Below, one piece after another: positions 11,599 through 23,590 of a DNA stretch of 64,000 nt. Both the position numbers and the translations under genes were made by a program. The notes under the pieces were generated by a model that was given only the letters and a program-made list of their open reading frames with translations, searched no databases and was not told the DNA's origin. Numbering within the stretch: the first letter of the stretch is position 1; every line of letters begins with the position of its first letter. Source of the DNA: Anaeramoeba flamelloides (Eukaryota; Metamonada; Anaeramoebidae); contig JANTQA010000016.1 in NCBI GenBank assembly GCA_027625915.1, positions 1,989,001 through 2,053,000 on the forward strand. Reading direction: 5' to 3'.

Positions 11599-13185
11599 TT
11601 AATTGGCGGGATTGTATTTTTTGAGTAATTTAAAAACCTTTGGGAAAACTAGGAGATCAAGATCTCTACCCCAAACTGAATCCAAGTGTTCAAAGTCTGG
11701 CAATCTAACATCCTCCAAAACATACTTTGGGTTTAATTTTTCTTTTACAACAACATTTACGTTTGAGAGGTTGTCTGAAGACCCAGAAAATAGAGCCATT
11801 GGGCAATTAATTTTTGATAGCTGGTATTCTGGAGGCGTTTTTTGGCCGTACTTTTTCAAATTGACATTTTCGTCTTCATAATCATATTTATCAAAGGACT
11901 GCTTTCTTAACTGCTGGAACCAATACACCACTATCTTTGTGCTCATTGTGCTATACAGAGTTTGCGCAAAATAAGGCATCCATTTTTTGTTCAAGTTTCT
12001 GTTGTGCCAACCGAAAAGGAAGTGCATACAGTATTTCATGGTTAAGCAATAGCCCTTGAACCCCAATACAGATCTTGCAACCGGGTAGACTGTCCTAAAG
12101 ATGGCGTCGTGGCCGAGAATCAGCTGCGCGTATTTTGTTGGCAGAGAGACGGCAAGTTTTAAAAAGAAGGTGTCGATGAATTTGAGGTGTGCTGTGGGGG
12201 CAAACGCCACAAAGAGGTTACACTTTTTGCACAAATCGGGATATTCGCTAAAGGCTGCAAACCCCTGGGCGGTTCCCTGTGAGAACGCAATGTAAGTAAA
12301 GGTCTCTTGCTTTGTCTTTTCCAGAACAAAATTGACCATTGCGGGCAAATCCTGTTCAACAAGCTCATTAAAGGTATGGTCCCAGTATTCGGGGTCATTT
12401 GAGCTGAGTGATCGATGCTTGTCAGAATAAAAATTGCCACGGGTGTTTCCAAACCAACAGTCATAGCCCATTTCAATCAATTGGTAAGGAAGGCTGTCTC
12501 CAATCAAAAAAAAGGAAGCGCTGGACATGATCCCATGCTGAAAGAAGACTACTGGCCTTTGTTCATTTCCATTTCCGTTTCCGTTTCCGTTTCCGTTTTC
12601 GTTTTCCTTTTCCTTTTCTTTTTCTTTTCTTTTGGGAATTAGCCTAAACAATTTCAAAAGAAACCCATCTTGTGTTTCGACTAAATGCTCTTCGAACATG
12701 AACCCATGACTTAAAATTAAATCATCGACCCACGATGAAGGAATCCGCTTTGTTTGTTTCCTGAGTACAGTTGTCAAAGACCTCGACAAGCTGAGTGATC
12801 GTGGTACTTTAAATTTTGTTTTTTGCTTTACACCATCAGAATTAAACCCAGATCGATACCGTTTTTCCTTTTCCCTTTCCCTTTTCCTTCTATTTTTTCG
12901 GGCGAGACTATCCTCGATAAAAAGAGGTGTCTCAAGAAAAATGTTGGAAAGAGTTTGCAAAATTTCATTCAGAAACCCCGACACATTTCGTTTTGTTTTG
13001 AGAAGAAATGTAAAAAAATGATGTGTGTTATATAATGGTATCATGAGAAATGAGATCACTAAACGAATTACTAAAGCCAAGGCTTTAAACAGTTTGAAGG
13101 CCAACCAAGACTTGAGCAAAAATGCATGCGTATTTTGGATTTTTTGAATTGTTTTGTGCATCTTCTTTGTCTTTAAGTCACTCAT
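11599..13185 (-). CDS. Acid-lipase-family alpha/beta hydrolase, paralogue 1
   Basis: 528 residues. The frame is open to 13281, but I start at 13185 because the distance from that Met to the shared hydrophobic segment equals that in the second paralogue (42368-44038). Order: N-terminal membrane segment (about 35-52, ALALVIRLVISFLMIPL); Arg/Lys-rich linker; the AB-hydrolase lipase entry motif (DLILSHG..VETQDGF); a (Gly-Asn) low-complexity insert near 12560-12610; oxyanion motif FFQHGIMSS; nucleophile elbow AFSQGT with Ser302; Asp471 in GSSDN; and His500 in EHLDSVWG. This is the layout of lysosomal acid lipase and yeast steryl-ester hydrolases, so hydrolysis of neutral lipid or sterol esters at a membrane is the likely role. 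The usual first Gly of GxSxG is Ala. It shares strong similarity with the gene 29 kb downstream, including a 101-bp identical block. Confidence 0.9.
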   Translation of the reverse strand: MSDLKTKKMHKTIQKIQNTHAFLLKSWLAFKLFKALALVIRLVISFLMIPLYNTHHFFTFLLKTKRNVSGFLNEILQTLSNIFLETPLFIEDSLARKNRRKREREKEKRYRSGFNSDGVKQKTKFKVPRSLSLSRSLTTVLRKQTKRIPSSWVDDLILSHGFMFEEHLVETQDGFLLKLFRLIPKRKEKEKEKENENGNGNGNGNGNEQRPVVFFQHGIMSSASFFLIGDSLPYQLIEMGYDCWFGNTRGNFYSDKHRSLSSNDPEYWDHTFNELVEQDLPAMVNFVLEKTKQETFTYIAFSQGTAQGFAAFSEYPDLCKKCNLFVAFAPTAHLKFIDTFFLKLAVSLPTKYAQLILGHDAIFRTVYPVARSVLGFKGYCLTMKYCMHFLFGWHNRNLNKKWMPYFAQTLYSTMSTKIVVYWFQQLRKQSFDKYDYEDENVNLKKYGQKTPPEYQLSKINCPMALFSGSSDNLSNVNVVVKEKLNPKYVLEDVRLPDFEHLDSVWGRDLDLLVFPKVFKLLKKYNPAN

Positions 13186-14497
13186 AATGAAGAGGATACT
13201 GAATACGAGAATTTTGGAATTTTGTTTTGAAAGAAAATGTTTTTTGTAAAGGAAATTTGTTTTTCTTTTAATTGTGATCATACTTGATTATGGTGAAAAG
13301 AAAGTTTATTTATCATCTCAACTTCTTGATAGTACCAATTTTTATATGTGAATAATTTACTATTATTTTTCACAAAATGTATGTTTTTTTTCTTTTTCAA
13401 ATTTCCTTTTTTGGACTTCAACCTTACTTTTATTGATCTAAACCCAAATATTTTCTTTATTTTTATGATATATTTCAAATTATTGGTTGTTCATAATCTC
13501 TGAAATTTATAAGAAAAATTTACGAAATCATTTTTTTCTTTTAGAAAGATTATTTCTAATTGTCAAGATAATAATATTACATGATCTCTTGAGAGAGATA
13601 TTAGAAGTGGAATTTAATTCACTAGATTGTCAAATAATTTGATTTTGTCCAAATTCAAGATACCTCTAAAAAATGGTCCGATTTGTGAATACTGATTTGT
13701 GTAAGAAAACAGTTAAATGAAATTTTTAAATTCAAAAAAAGTAAAAGACATTTTTTTCAGATTTACGAAAAGAATTAACGGGCCTCATGAAACAGAGTAA
13801 TTTGTATACACACAATGTTTTAATGAATCAAATTTTTTCAAAATATTGAAAACAAATATTGTTATTGAAATAAAAATTGTTTAAAATATTTACTTCATTT
13901 TCCTCTTTTTACAAACAAATTTTATAGAAATTGATTGAAATTTATGATCTAGTTTATTTGTTTCACAACTATATATTTCTTTTCAGCCCTAGTTCTTCAA
14001 GATCATCCACCCAATAAAAAAAAATTAATCAAAAATAAGATGTAACTGTTGAGAGAAAAATGTTGGACACAGAAAAATGGTTGGTCATAATTTTTTATTG
14101 GGAACATTAGTGAAAATTGAAAATCAAATCCTATTGAAAACTAGGTGAATTTTATATAAAGCCAGGTTTAAATGTGTTAAAACTTCATTAATCGGTGGTG
14201 TGTGTAGAATACTCATTTGAATGGTTGATAACTAAAGTAGATCATGCTATTTTAACAAAAATCCTAAGTTTTAGTAAACATTACTATTAATTCTGAAAAA
14301 GGTAATTTTTAAACTAGCTTTAGATTATAAGAGATAAAGTTTTGAAAAAGTAGAATTACATTAATCGTTATTCTGATAAGTAGATTATTGTTATTTTCTA
14401 TAGTTATTTCACAAACGAAAGAAATTAAAAATCATTTTCAGTTATGTTCCAAATTCAAATTACTTTCCAACATTTTTCTCTCAACATTTATTCTTAT
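13186..14497. other. Intergenic upstream of lipase 1
   Basis: No gene seen. At about 14085-14150 a fragment resembling the TTGGGAGCATTAATAG repeat ends (38943-39369 and 39762-40167) can be read: ATTGGGAACATTAGTG followed by AAAATTGAAAATCAAA. Confidence 0.35.
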
Positions 14498-14729
14498 TTA
14501 CTGGTATTTGGATCAAATGGAACAAAATTTTCACTTTCTTTTCCTTATTTTTCTTTTACAGATAATTTTCAAAGGGATAGATCGAAATGTGGGATCTTTA
14601 TGTATTATTTTATACAATATTTTGGAATTCTTTCTGTTAAAATAAAAATCCTAAACAAGTTACTCAGAAGAATTGTAAAACAAACACGAGATGAAAATAT
14701 ATCCCTTTTAAATTTCAAATATCAGTAAA
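14498..14729. mobile_element. Hairpin MITE, ACTGGTATT family
   Basis: Left end TTACTGGTATTTGGATC; right end is the inverted counterpart, CAAATATCAGTAAAA. The left arm continues AAAATTTTCACTTTCTTTTC, the family core. 232 bp, no conserved coding capacity; the open frames that overlap it are not shared by other copies. Confidence 0.6.
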
Positions 14730-17279
14730 ACCTTGTTCGAAAAGTTTGCCAAAATGAAATGTACATAATCAAAATGTTATCATAAAGTATAATAAAGAAC
14801 CACACAAAATATCTGGAACTGTAATTGGTGGGTGATTTGTCTAGATCTATTGGTTTTTAAAATAATGATCAGACAAATATTTTTTAAATAATAAAATAAT
14901 AATATTTATTTATAACTGGAAAACAACCATATTTGATAATCCCCTTTGAGAAAAAAATTGCCAAATCCGATTTAAAATGTAAAATAGATTTTGCTTGAAA
15001 ATAGAGTAAAGTTTCCAATTTTAAAACATTTTTAACAAAATTTTTTATTCATTTTAAAAAATAAAAACCAAGTCCAAAAATTATAGTGAGGATTAGAATA
15101 AAAATATAATTCCAAACCTCAAATTAATCAAAAATTTAATAATTTTCAATTTTTCTAATTTTGGAGATTTTAATTGATAACATTAGAAAAATTGAATATT
15201 TGGAGTTTTTTGTTGCTATATGATTGCCCTATTAATGTCAAACAGGCTTCAAGATTTTACCAAGGATACTAATTCAATAAGTGTACTTTCAGTTTCAGAT
15301 ATATTAATTGATCAGTGAAAAAACAAGTAAAAAAATATTAGAAAAATTTTTCCTTTTTTACAACCATTTTCAATTAACACAGATTTTAAGAATTTTTATT
15401 CTAATTGACATTTTTTTTTTCTTGGAACATTTAAGTGAACTTTTTTCCATGAATTCTTGTACTTAATTGACAAAGAACGTGTAGTTGGGATGCTTATTAA
15501 TTGGAATTGTTTGTCTTTTCATATGGGGTGTTTCATTCAATTATTCTTGAGCATGAATTTAGGAAATTTAAAATATTAATTTAACTCTAGATCGATGAAG
15601 AAAGCGAGTATTCAGTTGCTAAAGGTAAAACTATATTATTACTTACTTATAAATATACCAATACTTTTGATTTGTAAAATAAACTTTATTTTAGTAAAAA
15701 GGTCCAAATTTAATTTTATAATATCATTTATTTTTTTTAATTGGTGTGTAAGGTTTTCTATCTATATAGATTTTTTTGATAATTAAAGTGTTTTATTATT
15801 TAAAGATAAATTATATTAGCACTATATAGTTGAATTGGCGATAAACAATCTATTATAAATATTATCGAAAAATAAATTATTAGATTTTTACAGAAGATAC
15901 AAAATTAAAAAATTCTTTTGTTGTAATTTTTTTTAAAAAGTAACATTTCTTGAATTGAAAAATAGAAACCAAAAAATGCTTAAAATAGTATATATATATA
16001 TATATATATATAAATTACATGAAGTGCAATTTTTCATTTCATATTCACAAAATATGTATAAAATCATCTTTTTTGGAAATTTTTAGATTTTTTTCTTCTA
16101 CATTTGAATTTTTTGTTGTTTTATTTTTTTATTTTTTGAAAAAGTTCTCAAATTCTTTTGAAATCATACTTTCCGTCTATGAGATGTAAAAAATATAAAC
16201 AAAAAAAAAATTAAAACAATAAAAAAAAAAAAAAATTATTTACAGGTATGAAGTAATTACCTTAAAATACTTCGAAAAGAATGGAAAATTGCGTATTTCA
16301 TTTTTAAGTTGGGGCATTTGCGTTTAAAACTCTGGAAATTGTTTGATTTTCTCTTTTGATAACAAAAAAACAATAAAAAGTGGGTTTTCCATTTAAAACT
16401 CTTGAAAATTGTAAACTCTTTAAACACCGATAAAAAAAATAATTTATTTTTAAAAATTACTAGTTTGGTTGAAAAGTGGTCAAAATTTAACTTATTCATC
16501 AATTCCAAATTAGATAAACCCGATCAATTTTTTAGTTTTTTGATTATATATATAAACTCTTTTTTAAACAAAAGGACACACCTCTCAAATCATTAATGCC
16601 ATCGAATTTGATTGTTAATAAGATAATTAATTATTGGTAATTTTCATTTTAATTATGCATTTTTTCATTTTTTTTTATCGATATTGAACAGTTGGAAAAT
16701 GAAAAAGCAAGATAAGAAGGAACCAATTTGGAAATAATCTAACTTTATATAAGCGGAAACAGTTTAAGTTTGATTTCGAATGAGCTCGATGTAGGAATTA
16801 AGAAATACCATTATTGAATTGATGTATTGAACAAAGAAAAAAGAAATAAAGAAAAAACATCCCAAGAAAATACCAAGATGATTTGTGGTTATATCTTGTA
16901 AATGAAACTTTTACGAACAAAAGTTTTGGAGAGTAAAGAATTATCAATAAAATATAGAAAACTTTTTCTCAATTCATCTTTTTCAAATGTTTTTTTTTAT
17001 GATTTTATCATTTTTTTTCTTGACAATTTACAAAACGAGATTTCTCCTTTCAAATAAAATGACACATCAATTTTCAAAATATTTAATTTTAATTTTTATT
17101 TTATTGTTTTAATGGTTTTTAAAGATCCAGTTGGGTATTTTTTTATATTTTAAATGTTTCTTCGATTTAAGAATGATACTACAATTAATTTGATTCAATA
17201 ATGAATAATTCTTGAAATTTTTTGTGTACTTTTATTTGAAAAAGAGTTTATATATAATATTTATATTAGAAAAACAAAT
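14730..17279. other. Intergenic, no gene recognised
   Basis: About 2.5 kb of AT-rich sequence with a TA microsatellite at 15989-16012. Short open frames at 15595-15786 and around 16257-16596 have no protein-like features. Confidence 0.35.
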
Positions 17280-18130
17280 TTTAAGCGTAACTGATGTGTT
17301 CAAAATGTGTTTAATTAAATTAAAAAAATCATCCTACTTGTGATATATATATTGAATTTTTTTGTTGATAATATTTTGAAAAAAACTTTGTGAAAATTAA
17401 ATTTGTTGATATAAATTAATTCTTTTATTGGAGAATAATTTTTGATATATTGTCTCTTAATAAATAATATTAATTATTTTATACCTAGATTTTAAAAATC
17501 CAAATATTAAAAAATACATTCCAATCAGAAAATAATCCTCATATTATTAATATCACTTGAAATGATGACCAAATAATTTATATTTGAAAAAATTATCTAT
17601 TGAAAAAACTGCCAAAGTATGTAATAAAAAAAAAATAATATTTTTTTAGTAATTTGAATTTATATTTTTTTTTATTTTCAAATTATTTAGAATCAAATAT
17701 AGATATTGATATTGAATATTAATCAATAGATAAAAAAAATTTACTATGGGGTGTTAAAATATCTATTGCAATGAATAAATTATTTAATCAAGTGTTTTAG
17801 GCAATGTTGGGGTACAAGGGTACAAAAAAATGTACAGTGATGGGTGGTGTCTTTTAATCAGTAAACGTGGAACTTTTAGAAATTTAGACAACCTATTATA
17901 AAAATAATATATTTTCTCTTAGACAAAATTTGGATTGAAAAATAATAAAATCACAATAATCAAGAAAACTTTTTTTAAAGTTGGAAATTTTTTTTCAAGT
18001 TATTAGCTTCTATGTTAATATATATATATATATATAGTTTTTTATTATAAAAATTAGCTTTCTAAGATAGTTTTTTAAAAATTCTATTTTGAATCCTTTC
18101 AAAATAATTTAAATTTCAAATTTTAAATAA
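17280..18130. repeat. Dispersed repeat, direct copy of 31740-32600
   Basis: A diverged direct-repeat pair with 31740-32600. Shared landmarks in order: CTTTGTGAAAATT; ATAATTTTTGAT; TTGAAAAAACT; a TTTTCAAATTATTTAGAATCA-like word; GCAATGAATAAATTATTTAA; and GGCAATGTTGGGGT. Small AT microsatellites occur in both. No terminal repeats identified, so the class is unknown. Confidence 0.55.
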
Positions 18131-19189
18131 AATAAAAGTAAGTTTTTCGTGAGTACTTTATCTTATAAGTTCCATTTTATTGAAGTGTCCCAGCAAAAAA
18201 TGAAAAATTCTTTTTTTTTTAAGAACCAGTCAGTATACAATTTTTTGATAAAACGGGAAATAATAAACTCCAGATTAGAGTTGATATTCATAAAAGAAAT
18301 ATTTGGTAATAGCAATGAATTTTGCAAAAAAAAAAAAAAATTAAAACAAACTGATGTATCCCTACAATTGGAACCCTTGTACAAACATACTCAAGTTCGT
18401 TAGAATATTTAAATTGTTGAAAATAAGATTTTACAATTTTAAATGTAGTTAGTTTAACACAAATTACATTGTCTCAATTTTTTTATAAAAGTTAATTTGG
18501 AGTTTTCAAATACTTTTTATATTGTTTCACAGCGCATTTTATAAAAAAAAAAAAAAAAAAGAAACAGAAAACAAAAACCAAATGGAGAGAAAAAAAAATA
18601 TAAAAAATGAGAAAAAATAATTCCGATCTCCGAATTAAAAAGTTATTTCGAGAAAAATATTGAATTAAAAATTTTGAATTTCTTTGCTATTTCTTCAATA
18701 AAACTGGTTCATTTGACTGAAAAAGAATTTATATTTGTATAAAAGCAAATAGTCAAATCATTTTTGAAAGATATTTAGCAAAAAAGGTTTATACACCTCC
18801 CATGATTAATAATTTACCTGTAACAATAAATTCATTGTGTTTTTTAAAAAAGTTGATAATAAAAAAAATGACATATAAAAACCAATTTTTGAGAGAGGTT
18901 ATTTTGGTTATTTCATGAAAAACAAATCTTTATTAGTTAATAATCCGATGATAGAGAGTAACGTTGATATTTTAACTTTTATTTGGTTGGAATGTTTGAT
19001 AACTATCCAAGTTGTTTTAAAATGCTCTTATGACAAAAAAAAAGAAAGAAAGAGGAACGTGAGTCTAATAAAATGGCAACTTCCCATTAATCCCAAAAAA
19101 AAAAAAGTTATCAGATTTTTTTTTATGATTTTAATTTCAACAATTATTACCATTATTGACAAACAAGTATGATCAAAAGAAAAATACAA
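18131..19189. other. Intergenic, no gene recognised
   Basis: AT-rich sequence; open frames at 18149-18403 and 18915-19172 show no domain or signal and contain A-runs. Confidence 0.3.
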
Positions 19190-19372
19190 TTAGAAAAGGA
19201 AATCTCAAGGAAAGAAGAAAAAAAAAATGAAAATTAAAATGAAGATGAAAAAGAAAAAGAAAAGAAAAAATGAAAGAAAAAGAATAAGAATAAGAATAAG
19301 AAAAAGAAAAAGAAAAAGAAAAAGAATAAGAATAGGAAAAAGAAAAAGATAAAGAAAATAAAAGTAAAAAAA
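19190..19372. repeat. Purine-strand repeat, AAGAAA/AATAAG hexamers
   Basis: About 180 bp almost entirely of A and G on the plus strand, built from AAGAAA and AATAAG hexamers. It lies 3' of the RCC1-BTB gene. Such tracts can form triplex DNA and are length-unstable. Confidence 0.75.
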
Positions 19373-19759
19373 GATATTTTTATTTCTTATTTTAATGTAT
19401 TCTCAAATTTGAATGAAGGTTTTCTTTTTTACATTTTTATTCTTTTTTTCTTGTTTTATTATAAATAAACAGATCTAAAAGAAATATTTTATGTTTTTTT
19501 AATTACGAAATTTAAAGATTTTTGTTAATTGTGATAATTTGATTTCACTCGAAAAATAACTGTCTTGATCTGACTCGGCATTCAAAATTATCCAATAAAA
19601 TATTCTTTCTTGGCAATATTAAAATATTACGCATCGAAATGAAAAATATATTGTATAATTTATCATCGCTGTTCAAATAAGGGCAGTTATTTATTCTAAT
19701 CTACCTTTTGAAAATTATTTTTGATTTTTTTTTTACAACGAATTTTCCCAATTGTATGA

Positions 19760-21682
19760 CTAGTCTGTATTTTGCAATTTGGATTGTAATTCTTTAATCT
19801 GGTAATATAAAGTGGAATATTCGTTTAATTGATAATATTCGACAACATCATCCAATTCTTCAAATACTAAGTCTGGGTCGCAATCAGCTGTCAGTTTAAG
19901 TTTGTCTGTGTATAAAAAATGGATTAACACCTGCAAACTTTCGATCGATTTGCCTGTGTAATCCATAATTTGTTTGATATCTTTTTCTTTTTCATTCACA
20001 TTGTTAAACATGTCTCTAAATATCCCTGATCTTGCTAACAAGATTGATTTGTGAACCGGGATTTCGTCATACTCATCTTCGTCATTGTCATCATCTAAAT
20101 CCTCTTGGTTGACTTGTATTTGTAACTTAAAGTCCTTTGAGCTTTCGTTGTCATATAATCTTGCCAAATCGTCAATAAGATTATTTTCTGGTGGGAAAGA
20201 CACGTCCAATGTCTCAAACACCTGTTTGAGTTCCTCTTGATCTCTTATTTTGTCATAGTATGCCCATTTTAAAAAAGTTTTTGCATGTTGAGGCTTTGTT
20301 TTTGCAAACATTTTTTGAATTTCATCGATTTGCATTTTTTGAAAGGCTCCGATTCTCATTCGAAGGATCTCCACGTGGGCAGGGTGCTGTTTCGTGCCAA
20401 TTTTAATATCTGTGAATTGCTTATTGTTTAAAAAATGTTTCAAATCGATCTTGAGGGCATCCTTATGAAAGCTATTGTAAATGATCGACAGATAAGCGCC
20501 GCATGTGATCTCAATTGATCCGTAGAATGGGAGCTTTGGCACCTCGAGCAGTTGTGGTGTTTGCCACAATTCTTGCTGGATGCTGCTTGTTGGCAATGTC
20601 CCATCAAGGTTCCCCCATCCATAGAGTTCGTTGTCCTCTGTTAACGCGAGTGTCTTCCTCGGGCCAACAGCAATTTTGACTACCTTTTTCTTTGAGAGTG
20701 CAGGAACGTCTTCAAAGGTATCGGTGGGCTTGACGTGTCCATTCGTAGTATGAAAGCCAGAAGACCATGTCTCGCCTTCAGGGGTAATGATTACAGTATG
20801 CTTTTGGCCGACCTGTATATCTCGAATGTGCTCAGATTTCCAACTATAGAATTTAAAGCTGTATTGATTATCTTTGATCTTTTTGTAACCTAGCTTGTTG
20901 CTTGTGTTCACGCCACACGCAACAAATTCGTTGCAAATGTTTAGATAAAAAAATCCAGAACAAAACGGAGAAGAAAAGACCTTTGCAATATTTTCATGGA
21001 TTAACGTCGGGACCGAGTGAATGTAGAGGTTAGAGTGAAAGCCAAATTTACCTTTGAAAGTTTAGAGTGTAGCAAAAGTTGTTTTGGATCATTTTAAAAT
21101 AGTTTGGTGTGTTTTGTTTTTTGTATTGTTGGTTTGGTTTCTTTGCTTTCATTTCTCACAAAAAGTCGAAATTTTAAAAAAGAAAAAAAGAAAAGCAAAA
21201 TAATATTTACCGTAATCTGCAGCACCATTCGCATAAAGCTTTCCACCGCGGCAAAGATAAAAACACGAGTCTTTACCTATTGCAATGGATTCAACAAATA
21301 AATTATTTTTTTGAAAAAAGTCGATATGCTTTGGTTTATCATATGTATGAGTAGTCACATCAGGAAATGGATTTTCAGTGAGCCCAGTGCCCCTTCCGAG
21401 AAAATATACTTTCCCGCATGATGTTAAAATAAAAAAACACGAAAAGCTGGCTGCGATGTCGATGATTTTTTCTTGGATGTGATAATTGTAAACCATTACT
21501 GATTGAAATTCTGCAAATAAGCGAAGCATATTATTTTCGCCAAAAACTAAAAGTTCCATGTTACCACCACAAACAATTTTTAAAGGTTTTTCGATCTCTT
21601 CAAACGCAACCCATTCATATTTTTGATGATTTTTAAGATCAAGGATGGGATTCTGTGTACAAAAATAAATATTCTTTTTCAT
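19760..21682 (-). CDS. RCC1-repeat and BTB/POZ domain protein, two exons
   Basis: Exon 1 is 21211-21682 and exon 2 is 19760-21051, joined across a 159-bp intron to give 587 residues. The join restores an RCC1 repeat: NGAADYG from exon 1 continues as KFGFHSN in exon 2. Exon 2 is open upstream of any Met, which is why the join is needed. RCC1-type beta-propeller repeats cover about residues 1-330 (for example ALTEDNELYGWG). A degenerate first BTB-like region follows (about 355-450, FLNNKQFTDIKIG) and a clearer second BTB (about 465-570, DFKLQI..PVHKSILLARSGIFRDMF) that carries an acidic insert (about residues 475-485). RCC1-BTB fusions are usually adaptors, often for Cullin-3 ubiquitin ligases, and are numerous in Anaeramoeba; nucleotide exchange activity is not implied. 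Start chosen at the first Met of exon 1. Confidence 0.88.
21052..21210 (-). other. Intron of the RCC1-BTB gene (159 bp)
   Basis: Donor GTAAATATTA at 21210 and acceptor CTTTCAAAG ending at 21052, phase 1. The word GGTAAAT spans both the donor and the acceptor boundary, so the exact cut could slide without changing the protein much. A CTCTAAAC word 9-16 bases before the acceptor could serve as branch point. Confidence 0.85.
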
Positions 21683-22359
21683 ATCGGCACTTATTTTAAA
21701 AGCTTTTTATTTCTCGAACAAATCAGAAAAAAAATAAATAATTTTTGATGAGAGTTTTTCGAATCAATAGATTTTAAAAATTTAAACCAGCGATTGGACA
21801 AAAGACTTTCTTAAAATTGATTCTTGATAAATGAATAATCTCTTTTTTAAAAAATATTTCGAAAAGAAATCCAAACTTGAACAGTACACCTAAAAATATG
21901 AGTTTTTAAAGAAAATATGAAATGTACCAAAATCGATATTGTTGTTCTAAAGTTTACTTGGTGTTTTTTTTCACTATTATTGTAATAATTGCTTTTGTGT
22001 ATTTACGAAAAATACAGAACCAATTTCTCTCTTGGTATAATAACCCATTTTCTGGAGCCCAGAAAATTGTTCCTTTTTTTGTTATTTACTAGAAATCTTT
22101 AATCAAACAAATAAACAAAATTCCTTAATTCAAAAAAAATGTATAGTGTTGCTCAAATAAGATGTTTTGATAAGTTTAAAAACTTGACTAGGAAAATGAT
22201 TTTTCTAAAAAAAAGCTCTAAATTTTGTATTTTTGAAATACACTCACAAAATAAACATTATTATACATAACAATTTTGAAAAAGGTTTACAACTTTAATA
22301 GTTATTAATAGGATTTGAAAAAAAAAAGAAATTTTCAGTAATATTTTGTTTAGAGTAGT
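21683..22359. other. 5' flank of the RCC1-BTB gene
   Basis: AT-rich; no gene, RNA or clear repeat recognised. Confidence 0.35.
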
Positions 22360-22834
22360 GAAAAAAATACCTGACATGAAAAAAAATCCCGGACAAGATT
22401 TTTAATTGTGAATATTAGTAAAATTATTGTGTAATTTCATTTATTTACAATCAAATTCCTTTTTTTAAGAATCGAACTTTTTCAATTATAACTCCCCCAC
22501 TTATTAGAATGATGATTGATGAAATCACACTTTGTCAAAACACCATTCAATCAATCAAAAAACAAGAAGAAAAATTATCATTTTCCAAACTCTAGTAAAC
22601 CTCTATAAAACTCGATTGTTTTTCAAAAAAAGTTGATCAACATTAGGCTATCAAACAATTACTCAGTATTCTAGAGACACCTTACTTTGATGGACTTTAG
22701 GTAGGTTTATTACTAATCTCATAATAAAATTGGTTATTTATAATAAGGATTTAATTGAAATTATACAAAAATTTTACTAATAATCACAATTAAAAATCTT
22801 GTCCGGGATTTTTTTCATGTACGGTATTTTTTTC
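22360..22834. mobile_element. Palindromic MITE, CCCGGACAAG family
   Basis: About 475 bp with near-identical inverted ends of roughly 75-90 bp. Left arm landmarks: GAAAAAAATACC, CCCGGACAAG, ATTTTTAATTGTGA, ATTAGTAAAAT. All recur in inverted order at the right end, ending GGTATTTTTTTC. No internal open frame. Family of transposase unknown. Confidence 0.75.
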
Positions 22835-23421
22835 CCAACTATAATTTTTAATTGTATAATTTTTGAATTTTTATTTGACTTAGTAGAGAGACAATTTTTA
22901 TCTATTTTTTTTACTAGTCTAAAAAGAATCATTTTTTTAAAATTTTAAAATAGCACAAAATATTTCTTTCAAAAGATATTGCTAAAATTAAATTGAAAAT
23001 CTGATTTTTTATTGAGTTTTTGGAATATTTTTTATCATTTTATTTTTTTCCATGTTTGAGTTTTAATATACATTCCCCCTTATTGTTTTCTGCAAATTGT
23101 TTTAACATTTATTCTTTTTTTAAATCTTAGTTTTCAATCAAAAGTTAGTTCATTGTAACTTTTTTCAATAAAAAAATCCCCAAAAATATGTGTTTTTTTT
23201 CAAAAATAGGTCTTTTTGAAAAGGGGGGTATTCGGATTTTCATGAGTTTAATAGCTATCCTTTTTTTATTACATAAAATTATGATAACTTTAGAAAAATA
23301 ATTTATAAAAGATGTATATCTGAAATCCAATATGTATAGTTTTGGCTAACTTTAATTTTCTGGGTTTATTTTTTCCTTGTAGTGATTTGTCCCAAATAAA
23401 AAGTGTGTTTCTTTTTTTTTT
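22835..23421. other. Intergenic, nothing recognised
   Basis: AT-rich spacer between two repeat elements. Confidence 0.3.
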
Positions 23422-23590
23422 TTACTGGTATTTTCATTCTAAATAGGAAAAAATTATCACTTCCTTTTCCAGATTTTTCTTTTCTAAATCGTGTTCTCAA
23501 AGGAAGTTAGTCGTTATTTATGGCTGTGTTTCAAAGAAAAAAATGGAAAAGGAAGTGAAAATTTTCCAATTAAAAATTCCAAAACAAACC
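23422..23590. mobile_element. Hairpin MITE, ACTGGTATT family
   Basis: Left end TTTACTGGTATTTTC and arm ATCACTTCCTTTTCC; the right arm is the complement (GGAAAAGGAAGTGAAAATTT). Its right terminus is overrun by the 708-bp element that starts about 23583, suggesting the latter inserted into or next to it. Confidence 0.6.

Noticed and set aside
14388-14728. Two overlapping plus-strand frames of 85-94 codons
   Set aside because: They coincide with a hairpin MITE and are not conserved in other copies of the element.
19201-19372. Polypurine tract as part of a Lys/Glu-rich coding exon
   Set aside because: Stops interrupt, no flanking coding sequence, and the hexamer pattern explains it.
20440-20622. 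60-codon frame inside RCC1-BTB exon 2 in another frame of the same strand
   Set aside because: Off-frame shadow of a clear RCC1 domain.
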